DNA of 39,549 nt from CAIMZW01 sp037135095 (lineage in GTDB: Bacteria > Actinomycetota > Actinomycetes > Nanopelagicales > Nanopelagicaceae). This document shows, one piece after another, positions 16,265 through 23,531 of the stretch (positions are counted from its first letter, which is position 1; every line of letters starts with the position of its first letter). The stretch covers positions 1 through 39,549 of the forward strand of contig JBAXKZ010000010.1 of the NCBI GenBank assembly GCA_037135095.1, read 5' to 3'. Position numbers and translations under genes: made by a program. The notes beneath the pieces were generated by a model, which saw only the letters and a list, made by a program, of their open reading frames with translations, was not told where the DNA came from and searched no databases.

Positions 16265-16665
16265 GAGAGTGAGATTACCGCTTTAGCCATCCCTAAGACT
16301 TTTGAATCTGCGCAGATCGCGCTGATATCTAGTTTCGCGCGGCCATTTTCTAGCGCCGAAACTTTGGCCGAAATTACTAGCTCAACAGTCGAATCAGCGG
16401 GCACTACTACTGGCTTGGTGAAGCGGGCCGAAAATTCTCTAACCGCACCGCTGCCACCGGCCAGATCGGAAACATATTTTCCCGCCAGCGCCATCGTCAA
16501 CATTCCATGAGCAATGACATCGGGCAAGCCAACTGATTTGGCGAAGGCTTCATCTTGGTGAATCGGGTTTCGATCCCCACTGGCATTTGCATACGCCACC
16601 AATAATTGACGATCAATTAAAAAGGTTTTGGGCGGAAATTCCTGGCCAACTTCGAAGTTACTCAT
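16261..16665 (-). CDS. hadB: MaoC-family (3R)-hydroxyacyl dehydratase subunit, HadB-like
   Basis: A 134-residue single hot-dog-domain R-specific hydratase. It carries the catalytic hydratase-2 motif YANASGDRNPIHQDEAFA, with the Asp and His of the dyad, followed by GLPDVIAHGML. In Mycobacterium, HadA-HadB dehydrates 3-hydroxyacyl-ACP in fatty/mycolic acid elongation; here a role in FAS-II or general acyl dehydration is inferred. The start at 16663-16665 overlaps the hadA stop by ATGA, which fixes it over an upstream in-frame ATG. Its own stop overlaps the next gene by ATGA, so translation of the three genes is probably coupled. Confidence 0.88.
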   Translation of the reverse strand: MSNFEVGQEFPPKTFLIDRQLLVAYANASGDRNPIHQDEAFAKSVGLPDVIAHGMLTMALAGKYVSDLAGGSGAVREFSARFTKPVVVPADSTVELVISAKVSALENGRAKLDISAICADSKVLGMAKAVISLS

Positions 16666-17045
16666 GCTCGCACCACCAATGTGGACCACGTTGAGGCAAC
16701 TAGTTCAGTGCCGGAATGTAGATCGGACCGAACGGTGACAATTTCATTACCGGCCATTGTGCGAGCGCTCTCAATGGTTGCCGAACAAATAAATTCATCG
16801 CCAGCAACGATCGGGCGGGAAAGTACGAAGCGTTGATCACCGTGAACGACTCGGCTCCAATCCAATCCGCTCTCTTGAAGCAGCGTTTGCGATTGAGCAA
16901 GGGTGATCGAGATCGAGAAAGTGGGCGGGGCAACTTCAAAATTATCTTCGCCTAAAACCCGAGCGAAATTAGTGATTGCTTCCTGAGTTACAACCGTACT
17001 GCTAGCACCAGCGAAGGTGCGCCCGACAAGGTCGGGATCGAGCAT
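16662..17045 (-). CDS. hadA: MaoC-like dehydratase accessory subunit, HadA-like
   Basis: A 127-residue hot-dog protein of the FAS1_DH_region / HadA type. It begins MLDPDLVGRTFAG and contains VAPPTFSISITL and VVHGDQRFVLSRPIVAGDEF, the substrate-binding subunit signature (in HadA the FxxxRP(I/V)xxGD element is conserved). It lacks the D...H catalytic dyad seen in its partner, as expected for the non-catalytic half of a HadAB heterodimer. It follows rpmG by 3 nt and overlaps hadB by ATGA. The rpmG-hadA-hadB order is the same as in Mycobacterium tuberculosis. Confidence 0.88.
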   Translation of the reverse strand: MLDPDLVGRTFAGASSTVVTQEAITNFARVLGEDNFEVAPPTFSISITLAQSQTLLQESGLDWSRVVHGDQRFVLSRPIVAGDEFICSATIESARTMAGNEIVTVRSDLHSGTELVASTWSTLVVRA

Positions 17046-17048
17046 CAG

Positions 17049-17219
17049 TTATCGAGTTTCGCGGTGAGTTGTAGATAGTTTGCAGCGTGGGCAGAACTTC
17101 TTTAGCTCAAGGCGATCTGGATCGTTACGACGGTTCTTCTTGGTGATGTAATTACGCTCTTTGCACTCGATGCAGGCCATCGTGATCTTTGGGCGGACAT
17201 CCGCGCTCTTGCTTGCCAT
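17049..17219 (-). CDS. rpmG: 50S ribosomal protein L33
   Basis: A 56-residue L33, too short for most ORF cut-offs. It reads MASKSADVRPKITMACIEC, then RNYITKKNRRNDPDRLEL and a CPRC motif. The four cysteines (16, 19, 43, 46) make this the zinc-binding C+ paralogue. AGGAG lies 7 nt upstream of the ATG at 17217-17219. It is preceded on the same strand by tRNA-Thr and tRNA-Met and followed by hadA with a 3-nt gap. Confidence 0.97.
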   Translation of the reverse strand: MASKSADVRPKITMACIECKERNYITKKNRRNDPDRLELKKFCPRCKLSTTHRETR

Positions 17220-17364
17220 CGTCGTGCTCCTTTTTTTCTACTGCCCCCAAGACCCAAGGGCCAGGAAAGTCACTGTTCGTAAGAGGAGAAGGCTACTTGA
17301 ACCTTGCCCGTTCTAAGAAATTGGGCTTTTAGACCCGGTTAGCCACTTTTGAAACTGTAGAGAT

Positions 17365-17441
17365 TGGTAGCGGAGGCCGGATTTGAACCGGCGACACAGC
17401 GATTATGAGCCGCTTGCTCTACCAAGCTGAGCTACCCCGCC
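17365..17441 (-). tRNA. tRNA-Met (CAT anticodon, elongator type)
   Basis: The minus strand folds into a cloverleaf with acceptor GGCGGGG/CTCCGCT (two G-U pairs), D stem GCTC/GAGC, anticodon stem AGCGG/TCGCT with loop CTCATAA (anticodon CAT), T stem GCCGG/CCGGC, discriminator A, and an encoded CCA (17365-17367). The anticodon stem lacks the three G-C pairs of an initiator tRNA. A tRNA-Ile(CAT) decoding AUA is the alternative, but the position next to tRNA-Thr and rpmG matches metT of Mycobacterium. Confidence 0.92.
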
Positions 17442-17442
17442 G

Positions 17443-17515
17443 AGCCCCCCAACGGAATCGAACCGTTGACCTTTTCCTTACCATGGAAACGCTCTACCGA
17501 CTGAGCTAGGGGGGC
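17443..17515 (-). tRNA. tRNA-Thr (GGT anticodon)
   Basis: A 73-nt cloverleaf: acceptor GCCCCCC/GGGGGGC, D stem GCTC/GAGC, anticodon stem TTTCC/GGAAA with loop ATGGTAA (anticodon GGT), T stem AACGG/CCGTT, discriminator T. CCA is not encoded. One nucleotide separates it from tRNA-Met, so the two are processed from one precursor. Confidence 0.96.
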
Positions 17516-17531
17516 ATTATTTCGAAGGCTG

Positions 17532-17560
17532 AGCGTACAACCTAGGAGGCGGTGTGTCGA
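17532..17560 (-). promoter_or_regulatory. Candidate promoter of the tRNA-Thr/tRNA-Met/rpmG operon
   Basis: On the minus strand TCGACA (17555-17560) and TACGCT (17532-17537) are 17 nt apart, ideal spacing, 16 nt upstream of tRNA-Thr. The spacer coincides with one arm of a long inverted repeat. Confidence 0.5.
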
Positions 17561-17598
17561 AATCCCTGATTTTTCCGGGCTTCCTGCCTCCTAGGTTG
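17538..17598. repeat. 13-bp perfect inverted repeat around a 35-nt spacer
   Basis: CAACCTAGGAGGC (17538-17550) and GCCTCCTAGGTTG (17586-17598) are exact reverse complements. Three more outer pairs (GCG/CGC) form beyond a 2-nt bulge. It starts 3 nt after the end of the quinone oxidoreductase gene and covers the spacer of the tRNA promoter. It may be a terminator-like structure for the upstream gene, a regulator site, or both. No target duplication or transposase is nearby. Confidence 0.8.
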
Positions 17599-17601
17599 CG
17601 C

Positions 17602-18552
17602 CTAATTCTTTGGATCTAAAAGGATCTTTCCGGTGCTCTTTCTTGCCAACATCGCCTCGTGAGCCTGGCGAGCCTGAGATAGCGGATAGGTCGAGCCAAC
17701 GGTCACCGTTAATTTGCCAGCCACAATTAGATCAAAGAGTTCAGCGATAACGCCTTGAAGCAGTTTGGGGTGGCCAAAGCAATTTACTAACCAGAAACCA
17801 GAGACCGTCTTGCTGCCGTGCATTAATTCACCACTGGTAATTGGACGGGGTGGCACTCGTGATGCCATTCCATATGTCACCAATCGACCAAATGGGGCGA
17901 GCGCGGCTAATGAAGCTTCAAAAGTCGCTCCGCCCACCATCTCTAGAACTAAATCGACTGGACGGCCCCCATTGGCGGCAAGTAGCGCCGCCAAAAGATC
18001 GGGGCTTTCCGCGTCAACAACAACATCGGCTCCAAGTGCGCGAGCGAGGTCTGCTTTCCCAGATCCTGTTGAAGTAACGGCGATAACAAAGGCGCCCCAC
18101 ATCTTCGCTAACTGAATCGCAATTGTGCCGACGCCGCCGGCAGCAGCATGAATGACCACGCTTTCACCAGCCGTTACATGGCCCATAGTTTTAAGAATAT
18201 GAAAAGCGGTACTGCCTTGCACCATCATTGCCAATGCGGCGCCATCGCTGACCCCATCTGGAATCGGAATTAATGAGTTGGTATCGGCCGCAACCAGTTG
18301 AGCGTAACCACCATCAGTTGGTGCCAATACTCGCTGGCCAGAGGGAGTTCGGCCAACAACTTCAAGGCCAGGAACCATCGGAAGTTTTTGTGGCGATAGA
18401 TAACTATTTTGGATCTGATGAGTATCGGCATAATTAATGCCGACCGCCTCAACAGTCAGCAAAGTTTGCGAGGCGTTAGGTGTTGGGTCGGGAAGTTCGA
18501 CATAAGTCATAACTTCTGGACCGCCGAATTCGGTGATCTGGATTGCTTTCAT
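17602..18552 (-). CDS. qor: NADPH:quinone oxidoreductase-like medium-chain dehydrogenase
   Basis: A 316-residue zinc-independent MDR-family reductase, probably reducing quinones or enones with NADPH. The GroES-like N-terminal domain has LLTVEAVGINYADTH (Asn/Tyr instead of zinc ligands) and VPGLEVVG. The Rossmann half has the NADPH-binding AAAGGVGTIAIQLAK at about residues 135-150. The catalytic-zinc cysteine and histidine of alcohol dehydrogenases are absent. No ribosome binding site precedes the ATG, but TAGCCT (18559-18564) lies 6 nt upstream, suggesting a leaderless transcript starting inside the end of the preceding permease gene. The inverted repeat at 17538-17598 begins right after its stop. 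True substrate is unknown. Confidence 0.85.
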   Translation of the reverse strand: MKAIQITEFGGPEVMTYVELPDPTPNASQTLLTVEAVGINYADTHQIQNSYLSPQKLPMVPGLEVVGRTPSGQRVLAPTDGGYAQLVAADTNSLIPIPDGVSDGAALAMMVQGSTAFHILKTMGHVTAGESVVIHAAAGGVGTIAIQLAKMWGAFVIAVTSTGSGKADLARALGADVVVDAESPDLLAALLAANGGRPVDLVLEMVGGATFEASLAALAPFGRLVTYGMASRVPPRPITSGELMHGSKTVSGFWLVNCFGHPKLLQGVIAELFDLIVAGKLTVTVGSTYPLSQARQAHEAMLARKSTGKILLDPKN

Positions 18553-18558
18553 GCGTTA

Positions 18559-18564
18559 AGGCTA
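18559..18564 (-). promoter_or_regulatory. -10 box for a leaderless qor transcript
   Basis: TAGCCT lies exactly 6 nt before the ATG at 18550-18552, overlapping the stop codon of the upstream permease gene. The same hexamer and spacing occur at murB. Confidence 0.4.
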
Positions 18565-19431
18565 ACCCTTTGTCGAACCTAAAGTTAATCCAGATACGAA
18601 CTGCTTTCGCAGGGTAAAGAAAACAATCAACGTGGGAATGAAGGCCAAAGTCGCACCGGCAGCGAGCAAGTTGTAGTCGGTAAAGAATTCACCTTGGAGG
18701 TTGCTAAGTGCCGCTGTAATTGGGCGCTTGTCGCCGCTGCTTAGCAAGGCAACCGACCAGAAGAAGTCGTTGTAAATCCACGTTGTCATTAATACGCCAA
18801 GTGAAGCTAAAGCTGGACGAAGCAACGGCAAAATGACCACGTAATAGTGCTTCCAAACGCTGGCACCATCTACTAAAGCGGACTCTGAAATTTCTTTCGG
18901 GATCGTCTTCAGGTAATTACTCAATACAAAGGTAGCAAATCCCATTTGAAGCGCGACGTGGATCAAAATCAATCCTAATTGCGTGTTGTACAGCACGCCA
19001 TCGCCGTTAATGAAGTTAGGCACCCAGACATGAATATAAAGCCGGAAAATTGGAATGAAGACCAGTTGTGGTGGCAGCAAATTACCCGCAGTAAACAGCA
19101 TCAACAAGGCAACGTTGAATTTGAAGCTGTAGCGGCTTACAACAAATGCCACCATGGATGCTAAGAAAAGAGTAATAACAACCGCTGGAACCGCAACCTC
19201 AAAGGAGTTAATAAAGTAGCGCCACATTTGAGATTGAACCAAAGCCGTCCAGTAATTGTGAAGGTTTAAGTGGTGCGGCCAGGAAACGGAACCAAACTTC
19301 AGCACATCACCGTAAGGGCGAAGTGATTGAAGCAAGGTCCAGAAAATTGGAAACATCCAAACCAGAGAGAAGAGAAAGAGAATTGAGATCGCAATTGAGT
19401 TGCCGACTTTTGAACTCTTACCGGTAACCAT
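18562..19431 (-). CDS. Carbohydrate ABC transporter permease, MalG type
   Basis: A 289-residue inner-membrane permease with six hydrophobic segments, of the MalG/CUT1 family. The EAA loop that docks the ATPase reads KEISESALVDGASVWKHYYVVILPLLRPAL at about residues 185-215. It ends in the typical basic stretch LRKQFVSGLTLGSTKG. The start overlaps the stop of the partner permease by one base (TAATG), so the pair is translationally coupled. The sugar transported cannot be inferred. No ATPase gene is adjacent, which fits CUT1 systems in Actinobacteria that share one MsiK-like ATPase encoded elsewhere. Confidence 0.92.
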   Translation of the reverse strand: MVTGKSSKVGNSIAISILFLFSLVWMFPIFWTLLQSLRPYGDVLKFGSVSWPHHLNLHNYWTALVQSQMWRYFINSFEVAVPAVVITLFLASMVAFVVSRYSFKFNVALLMLFTAGNLLPPQLVFIPIFRLYIHVWVPNFINGDGVLYNTQLGLILIHVALQMGFATFVLSNYLKTIPKEISESALVDGASVWKHYYVVILPLLRPALASLGVLMTTWIYNDFFWSVALLSSGDKRPITAALSNLQGEFFTDYNLLAAGATLAFIPTLIVFFTLRKQFVSGLTLGSTKG

Positions 19432-20375
19432 TAATTATCCCTCTTAAAAGTTTGATAGAGATAAAGCATGATTGGCACAATCGAGAGCGCAAAGAGGATG
19501 GTAGCCAAAGCGGAACCCCAACCGATTCGGGTAGCCTCACCGAAAATATTGTCATAGACCAAGACACCAAGTAATTGCAGACCATTTCGCCCGCGGTTAA
19601 TAATGTAAACCAGGTCGAAGGCACGCAACGAATCGATAACGGTAATAACGATAATGATCACGTTTACTGGACGCAGCGATGGAAAGATAACTTTCCGGAA
19701 GGTGTACCAAGCTGTTGCGCCGTCAATTGCGGCCGCCTCATGCAGCGATGGATCAACCGACTTCATTCCTGCTAAATAAAGCAACATGACGTAGCCAATG
19801 TGGCGCCACGAGGCGATCAGCAGCACAATCCAAATATTTTTGTTGGGATCGCCGAACCATGAAGTAGCGGTTTGAGCGCTGGTATCGCCCATAATTGAGT
19901 TCACAAAACCGTTGGTGCGGAAGATGTAGTCCCAAACAATTCCAGTTACCGCCAATGAAAGGACCATTGGTAAGTAGAAAGCGGTCTGGAAAAACTTTGT
20001 TCCCTTTAACTCTTTATCAATGTAATAAGCCAAAATCACGCCGAGCGGGGTGGCGATAAGGGCAAAGAAGCCCAGCCAAAGCACGTTATTTCTAACTGCT
20101 GGTCGGAAATCCTGATAAATCGTAAAAATTTGTTGGTAATTCTTGAGGCCGACCCAGTGAATCTGATTTAAGCCGCCAATGCCATCCCAGTAAGTGAATG
20201 AGAGCGCGACGGTGCAGAACGCTGGAATCCAAACCAAAAGAACATGGAGCAGGGTGGGGCCACCAACTAGACCGGCTAAAACTGCGCGATCGGTTTTAGT
20301 GAAGCTATGCCCACGCCGACGGCGACGTGGAGTTACCTCCGCCGCCGCCGTCTTTGTTGTAGTGCTAGATGTCAT
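19431..20375 (-). CDS. Carbohydrate ABC transporter permease, MalF type
   Basis: A 314-residue permease of the MalF/UgpA type. A basic N-terminus (PRRRRRG) precedes about six membrane segments. The EAA motif is PSLHEAAAIDGATAWYTFRKVIFPSLRPV at about residues 230-258. FQTAFYLPMVLSLAVTGIVW is a typical CUT1 segment. It is preceded by the binding-protein gene with 25 nt between them, and overlaps the MalG-type gene by 1 nt. It forms the heterodimeric channel with that partner. Confidence 0.92.
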   Translation of the reverse strand: MTSSTTTKTAAAEVTPRRRRRGHSFTKTDRAVLAGLVGGPTLLHVLLVWIPAFCTVALSFTYWDGIGGLNQIHWVGLKNYQQIFTIYQDFRPAVRNNVLWLGFFALIATPLGVILAYYIDKELKGTKFFQTAFYLPMVLSLAVTGIVWDYIFRTNGFVNSIMGDTSAQTATSWFGDPNKNIWIVLLIASWRHIGYVMLLYLAGMKSVDPSLHEAAAIDGATAWYTFRKVIFPSLRPVNVIIIVITVIDSLRAFDLVYIINRGRNGLQLLGVLVYDNIFGEATRIGWGSALATILFALSIVPIMLYLYQTFKRDN

Positions 20376-20400
20376 TAAATAGGAATCCTATGCCGCAGCC

Positions 20401-21702
20401 TTAAGCTGGTGGCAACGCATCCCATTGTGCCTGTAGATCGGTAGCGATTGCCTTTGGATCTCCGCCACCCAAGAACTTCTGTAGCGCACTCTGGAAGATC
20501 GTGCCGGCGAAGTCTGGACGGGAATCGCGATCGAAGAACTGAGCGATGTACTTGCAACCATTGACTAGATCAACCTGTGAGCGAGCGAATGGATCGGTTG
20601 GCTTTGGCATCTTGTTGTTCGCGAAGAGCGAAGTTGGGGCCACCTTAAGAACGGCCTTGCCGAACTTGTCGGATGCGATGAACTCTGCCAAGGCCTTGGC
20701 ATTTGCCAGGTTCTTGGAAGCATGCTTTGAAAGCATGTAGCCATCGATTGGGGCTTCAACTGCTTCCCGGCCGTATGCGGCTGTGATCTCAGGGAAGGCA
20801 AAGAGGGCTAGGTCAGCAAGATCGGCTGGATCGGTGTAGATCGAAGCATGGAATGCTCCCATAACCTGCATGGCTGCCTTCTTCTGAAGTACGAGCTGAG
20901 CAGCGCCATCCCAGGCTAGATCGAGGACGTTGTTGTTCTGGTAAGGGAACATGGTTGCCCAGTTTGCGAAGGTCTTCTGAACGCGAGGATCAGTCCACTT
21001 TGCGCGACCTGCAGTCAAGTCCATGTGGAACTTGAAACCGTTGGTGCGGAAGTTGATGAAGTCGAAGGTACCCATCGCTTCCCAGCCACCCTTGTCACCA
21101 AGTGCTACTGGAGTGATGCCCTTTGATTGGAAAGTCTTGCAAGCGTTAATGAAATCGGCCCAAGTGACAATGGTCTTTGGATCGACACCGGCTGCTGCGA
21201 ATACCGACTTGCGGTACATGATTGCCCATGGGTACCAGGTGGTTGGAATGAAGTATTGCTTTCCATCCAATCCGGTAGAGGCATTCTTGTAACCAGCAGA
21301 GAAATTAGGTGAGATCTTCTTCCAAACATCGGAGATACTCGTTGCAAGACCCTTCTTTGCGAAGAACTGCATACGGTAACCGGCGAACCAGGTGAAGATA
21401 TCGTCTGGTGTGCCCTGGAGGTATGAGTTGATCTGGTTCTGGAAGGTATTGTGATCAACGATATTTAACTTAACATCGAATCCAGCCGTTTTAGCAGCTG
21501 CTACCCAAGCAATATCGTTTTTGCGGGGCGCTGGATCGGAGTTGTTAGAACCAACAGAAACCTTTTTGACTCCGGCAGCATCTGCAGAACTAGCAGTACC
21601 GGCACCGACAAGGCCGCCGACGGCAAGCGCACCAGCGCCAGCAACGGTTCCCTTTAGAACGGAGCGACGGGATACGCCCTCCTCTGTAATCATGTCTGAC
21701 AT
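20401..21702 (-). CDS. Extracellular solute-binding protein, family 1 (Tat-exported)
   Basis: A 433-residue binding protein that presumably delivers a sugar to the two downstream permeases. The N-terminus has a twin-arginine signal (SRRSVLKG at about residues 11-18) followed by a hydrophobic Ala/Gly stretch and an ASSADA-like cleavage region; no lipobox cysteine is present. The mature part has the type-1 periplasmic-binding fold pattern, for example PTTWYPWAIMYRKSVFAAAGV, TWADFINACKTF and GYMLSKHASKN. Aromatic residues are plentiful, usual for sugar binding. GGAAACA precedes the ATG. Tat export implies folding in the cytoplasm. The substrate is unknown. Confidence 0.9.
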   Translation of the reverse strand: MSDMITEEGVSRRSVLKGTVAGAGALAVGGLVGAGTASSADAAGVKKVSVGSNNSDPAPRKNDIAWVAAAKTAGFDVKLNIVDHNTFQNQINSYLQGTPDDIFTWFAGYRMQFFAKKGLATSISDVWKKISPNFSAGYKNASTGLDGKQYFIPTTWYPWAIMYRKSVFAAAGVDPKTIVTWADFINACKTFQSKGITPVALGDKGGWEAMGTFDFINFRTNGFKFHMDLTAGRAKWTDPRVQKTFANWATMFPYQNNNVLDLAWDGAAQLVLQKKAAMQVMGAFHASIYTDPADLADLALFAFPEITAAYGREAVEAPIDGYMLSKHASKNLANAKALAEFIASDKFGKAVLKVAPTSLFANNKMPKPTDPFARSQVDLVNGCKYIAQFFDRDSRPDFAGTIFQSALQKFLGGGDPKAIATDLQAQWDALPPA

Positions 21703-21834
21703 TGTTTCCCATTTCTCTTCAGCTGAAAGTGGTGGAAATCATCCGCGCCAGGGAGCGCGTCTAGGGCAAAGGTAGGTCTAGGCTCAAATAAGAGCAAGCA
21801 CCTTTTGATAACGAAATCATCACGATTGCAACGG

Positions 21835-21840
21835 TAGAAT
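21835..21840 (+). promoter_or_regulatory. Candidate -10 box upstream of the DMFase-like gene
   Basis: TAGAAT lies 9 nt upstream of the ATG at 21850 and is followed by a weak AGGA. A clear -35 at normal distance is not visible. The transcript would have an untranslated leader of a few nucleotides at most. Confidence 0.35.
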
Positions 21841-21849
21841 TAGGAAACA

Positions 21850-23529
21850 ATGGTCACAAATGTGCGGAAAAAAATAGGCGCTCTCGTTCTAGTCCTAGTC
21901 TTAATAACGGTTGGCCTCTTTAGTTACAACTACTACAACGAGCACCGCGAACCGATACTGCCACCTGTCGCCAGTCACAGCGATATCCCGAAGCAATCGC
22001 TACTTACATTTGCGCAATCCCTCACGAAGACCGCACCAAGTGACCTCTCGAATTTCCACGATTCTAGCTGCGCGCCCTTGACCCCAGGCTGGTTACAACA
22101 AGAGAATCAACAACCTGGCGTTCCAATGACGATCGCCAACTGGGCGAAGATCGATATCGCAAATCCTGAAGGCAGTGCGCTCTGGATTGATAAGACCTCG
22201 GTGAGCTGCGGTGACACCGTTAATGTTCATGCCTCTTTATACGATTTAAATACTGGCGGTGCGCCAAATGAAAGAGGCCCACGACGAATCGTTGTAATGC
22301 GAATTGGCTGGTACAACGGCTCAGGTGCGAAAATTGCTTGGGAGAGCGCCCCAATTAAATTGTTAAAGCAGCGAATTCCATTTGCAACTTCTGCTACTCG
22401 AATGATTGAAACAAAGTGGAAGACCACCACCTCATTTACGATCGGCAACGATTGGAAGCCCGGCTTTTACATGGTTACTTCGATCTCCCCTTCGGGCAAG
22501 ATCGAGGGCATGTCACCCATGATTCTACGAAGTCCCGTTGGTAGTTCTAAGTTGCTCTTCGTTCACTCGACTATTACATGGGCGGCATATGACCTCTTCG
22601 GTGGCCGATCAATGTATTTCGGCCCTGGAAATACAGCGGCTAAACGAATGGCCGAACGAAGTCGCGTCTCTTCGATGGATCGTCCGATCACTGGAAGCGG
22701 TGCCGTTCATATCCAGCGCGACGCCATTTCTTTTGTGCAATTTTTAGAGAGGCAAGGGATCGAAGTTGATCAGATTGCCGATACCGATTTAGATCAGTGG
22801 CCTTCAATAGCTAACAACTACAACGGAATGTTCTTCAGTGGACATGCCGAATATATGACGCGACGAATCTTTGACACCTTAGTAGCTGCTCGAAATACCG
22901 GAATCAACTTGGCCTTTTTTGGCGCCAACACCGGGTATTGGCAGACTCGACTCGAGCCTTCACCATCAGGAAGAGATCGGCATGTAGTTCTCTATCGGGT
23001 TGCAACCGAAGACCCGATAACTGATCCGATGCAAGTCACAGTGCAATTTCAAGATAAACGAGTCAACACGCCATCGGCACTCTTTACTGGCGGCACAACA
23101 GATGGCGTACATGTTTACGGAAATCTTCGAGCAAAAGATATTCCCAGTTGGCTTAATATTCCGAAAACCGCCAGCTTGTTGGGTTGGTCCTCAGATAGCG
23201 AAATCGAAGGAAAATCAAAGAGTGCTGCTGCACCACCGAATATGCATGTGTTATTTCAAGGCATGATGAAGTTGAGAGCGACGCCAACACTTTCATTAAA
23301 TCTTGGAGGCAAGCCAACTCCTCGGATTCCTTTGGGACAATCGCTTTGGTTCACTACGCCTTCTGGCTCTGCGGTATTTAATGCCGCAATTACGCTCTGG
23401 CCGTGCGATCTCTTGCCATCGTGTTCGGTAACTCAAATGGATTCAACTTCGCGGGCAACCCTTCAATCGGTCACTAGCCAAATCCTCACGCTATGGAGCC
23501 AGAAGCAGATCGGATTGAAACTAAAGTAA
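21850..23529 (+). CDS. Membrane-anchored protein with N,N-dimethylformamidase beta-subunit-like C-terminal domain
   Basis: A 559-residue protein. Residues about 8-26 form one uncleaved membrane anchor, so the rest is outside the cytoplasm. A beta-rich central part (about residues 100-230) includes MRIGWYNGSGAKI. The C-terminal half resembles the DMFase large-subunit domain: FFSGHAEYM then FDTLVAARNTGINLAFFGANTGYWQTRLE near residues 325-375, and VVLYRVATEDP soon after. In characterised DMFase two tyrosines and a glutamate hold a mononuclear iron; the EYM and GYWQ tyrosines are candidate equivalents here. The family is broad and most members have no known substrate, so amide hydrolysis is only a possibility. 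It is divergent from the sugar-binding-protein gene and converges on the FUSC gene with 2 nt between stops. Confidence 0.65.
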   Translation: MVTNVRKKIGALVLVLVLITVGLFSYNYYNEHREPILPPVASHSDIPKQSLLTFAQSLTKTAPSDLSNFHDSSCAPLTPGWLQQENQQPGVPMTIANWAKIDIANPEGSALWIDKTSVSCGDTVNVHASLYDLNTGGAPNERGPRRIVVMRIGWYNGSGAKIAWESAPIKLLKQRIPFATSATRMIETKWKTTTSFTIGNDWKPGFYMVTSISPSGKIEGMSPMILRSPVGSSKLLFVHSTITWAAYDLFGGRSMYFGPGNTAAKRMAERSRVSSMDRPITGSGAVHIQRDAISFVQFLERQGIEVDQIADTDLDQWPSIANNYNGMFFSGHAEYMTRRIFDTLVAARNTGINLAFFGANTGYWQTRLEPSPSGRDRHVVLYRVATEDPITDPMQVTVQFQDKRVNTPSALFTGGTTDGVHVYGNLRAKDIPSWLNIPKTASLLGWSSDSEIEGKSKSAAAPPNMHVLFQGMMKLRATPTLSLNLGGKPTPRIPLGQSLWFTTPSGSAVFNAAITLWPCDLLPSCSVTQMDSTSRATLQSVTSQILTLWSQKQIGLKLK

Positions 23530-23531
23530 AG

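Noticed and set aside
17538..17598. Inverted repeat considered as transposon ends or a MITE
   Set aside because: Total length is 61 bp, there is no flanking duplication, no transposase, and no second copy was noticed in the window.
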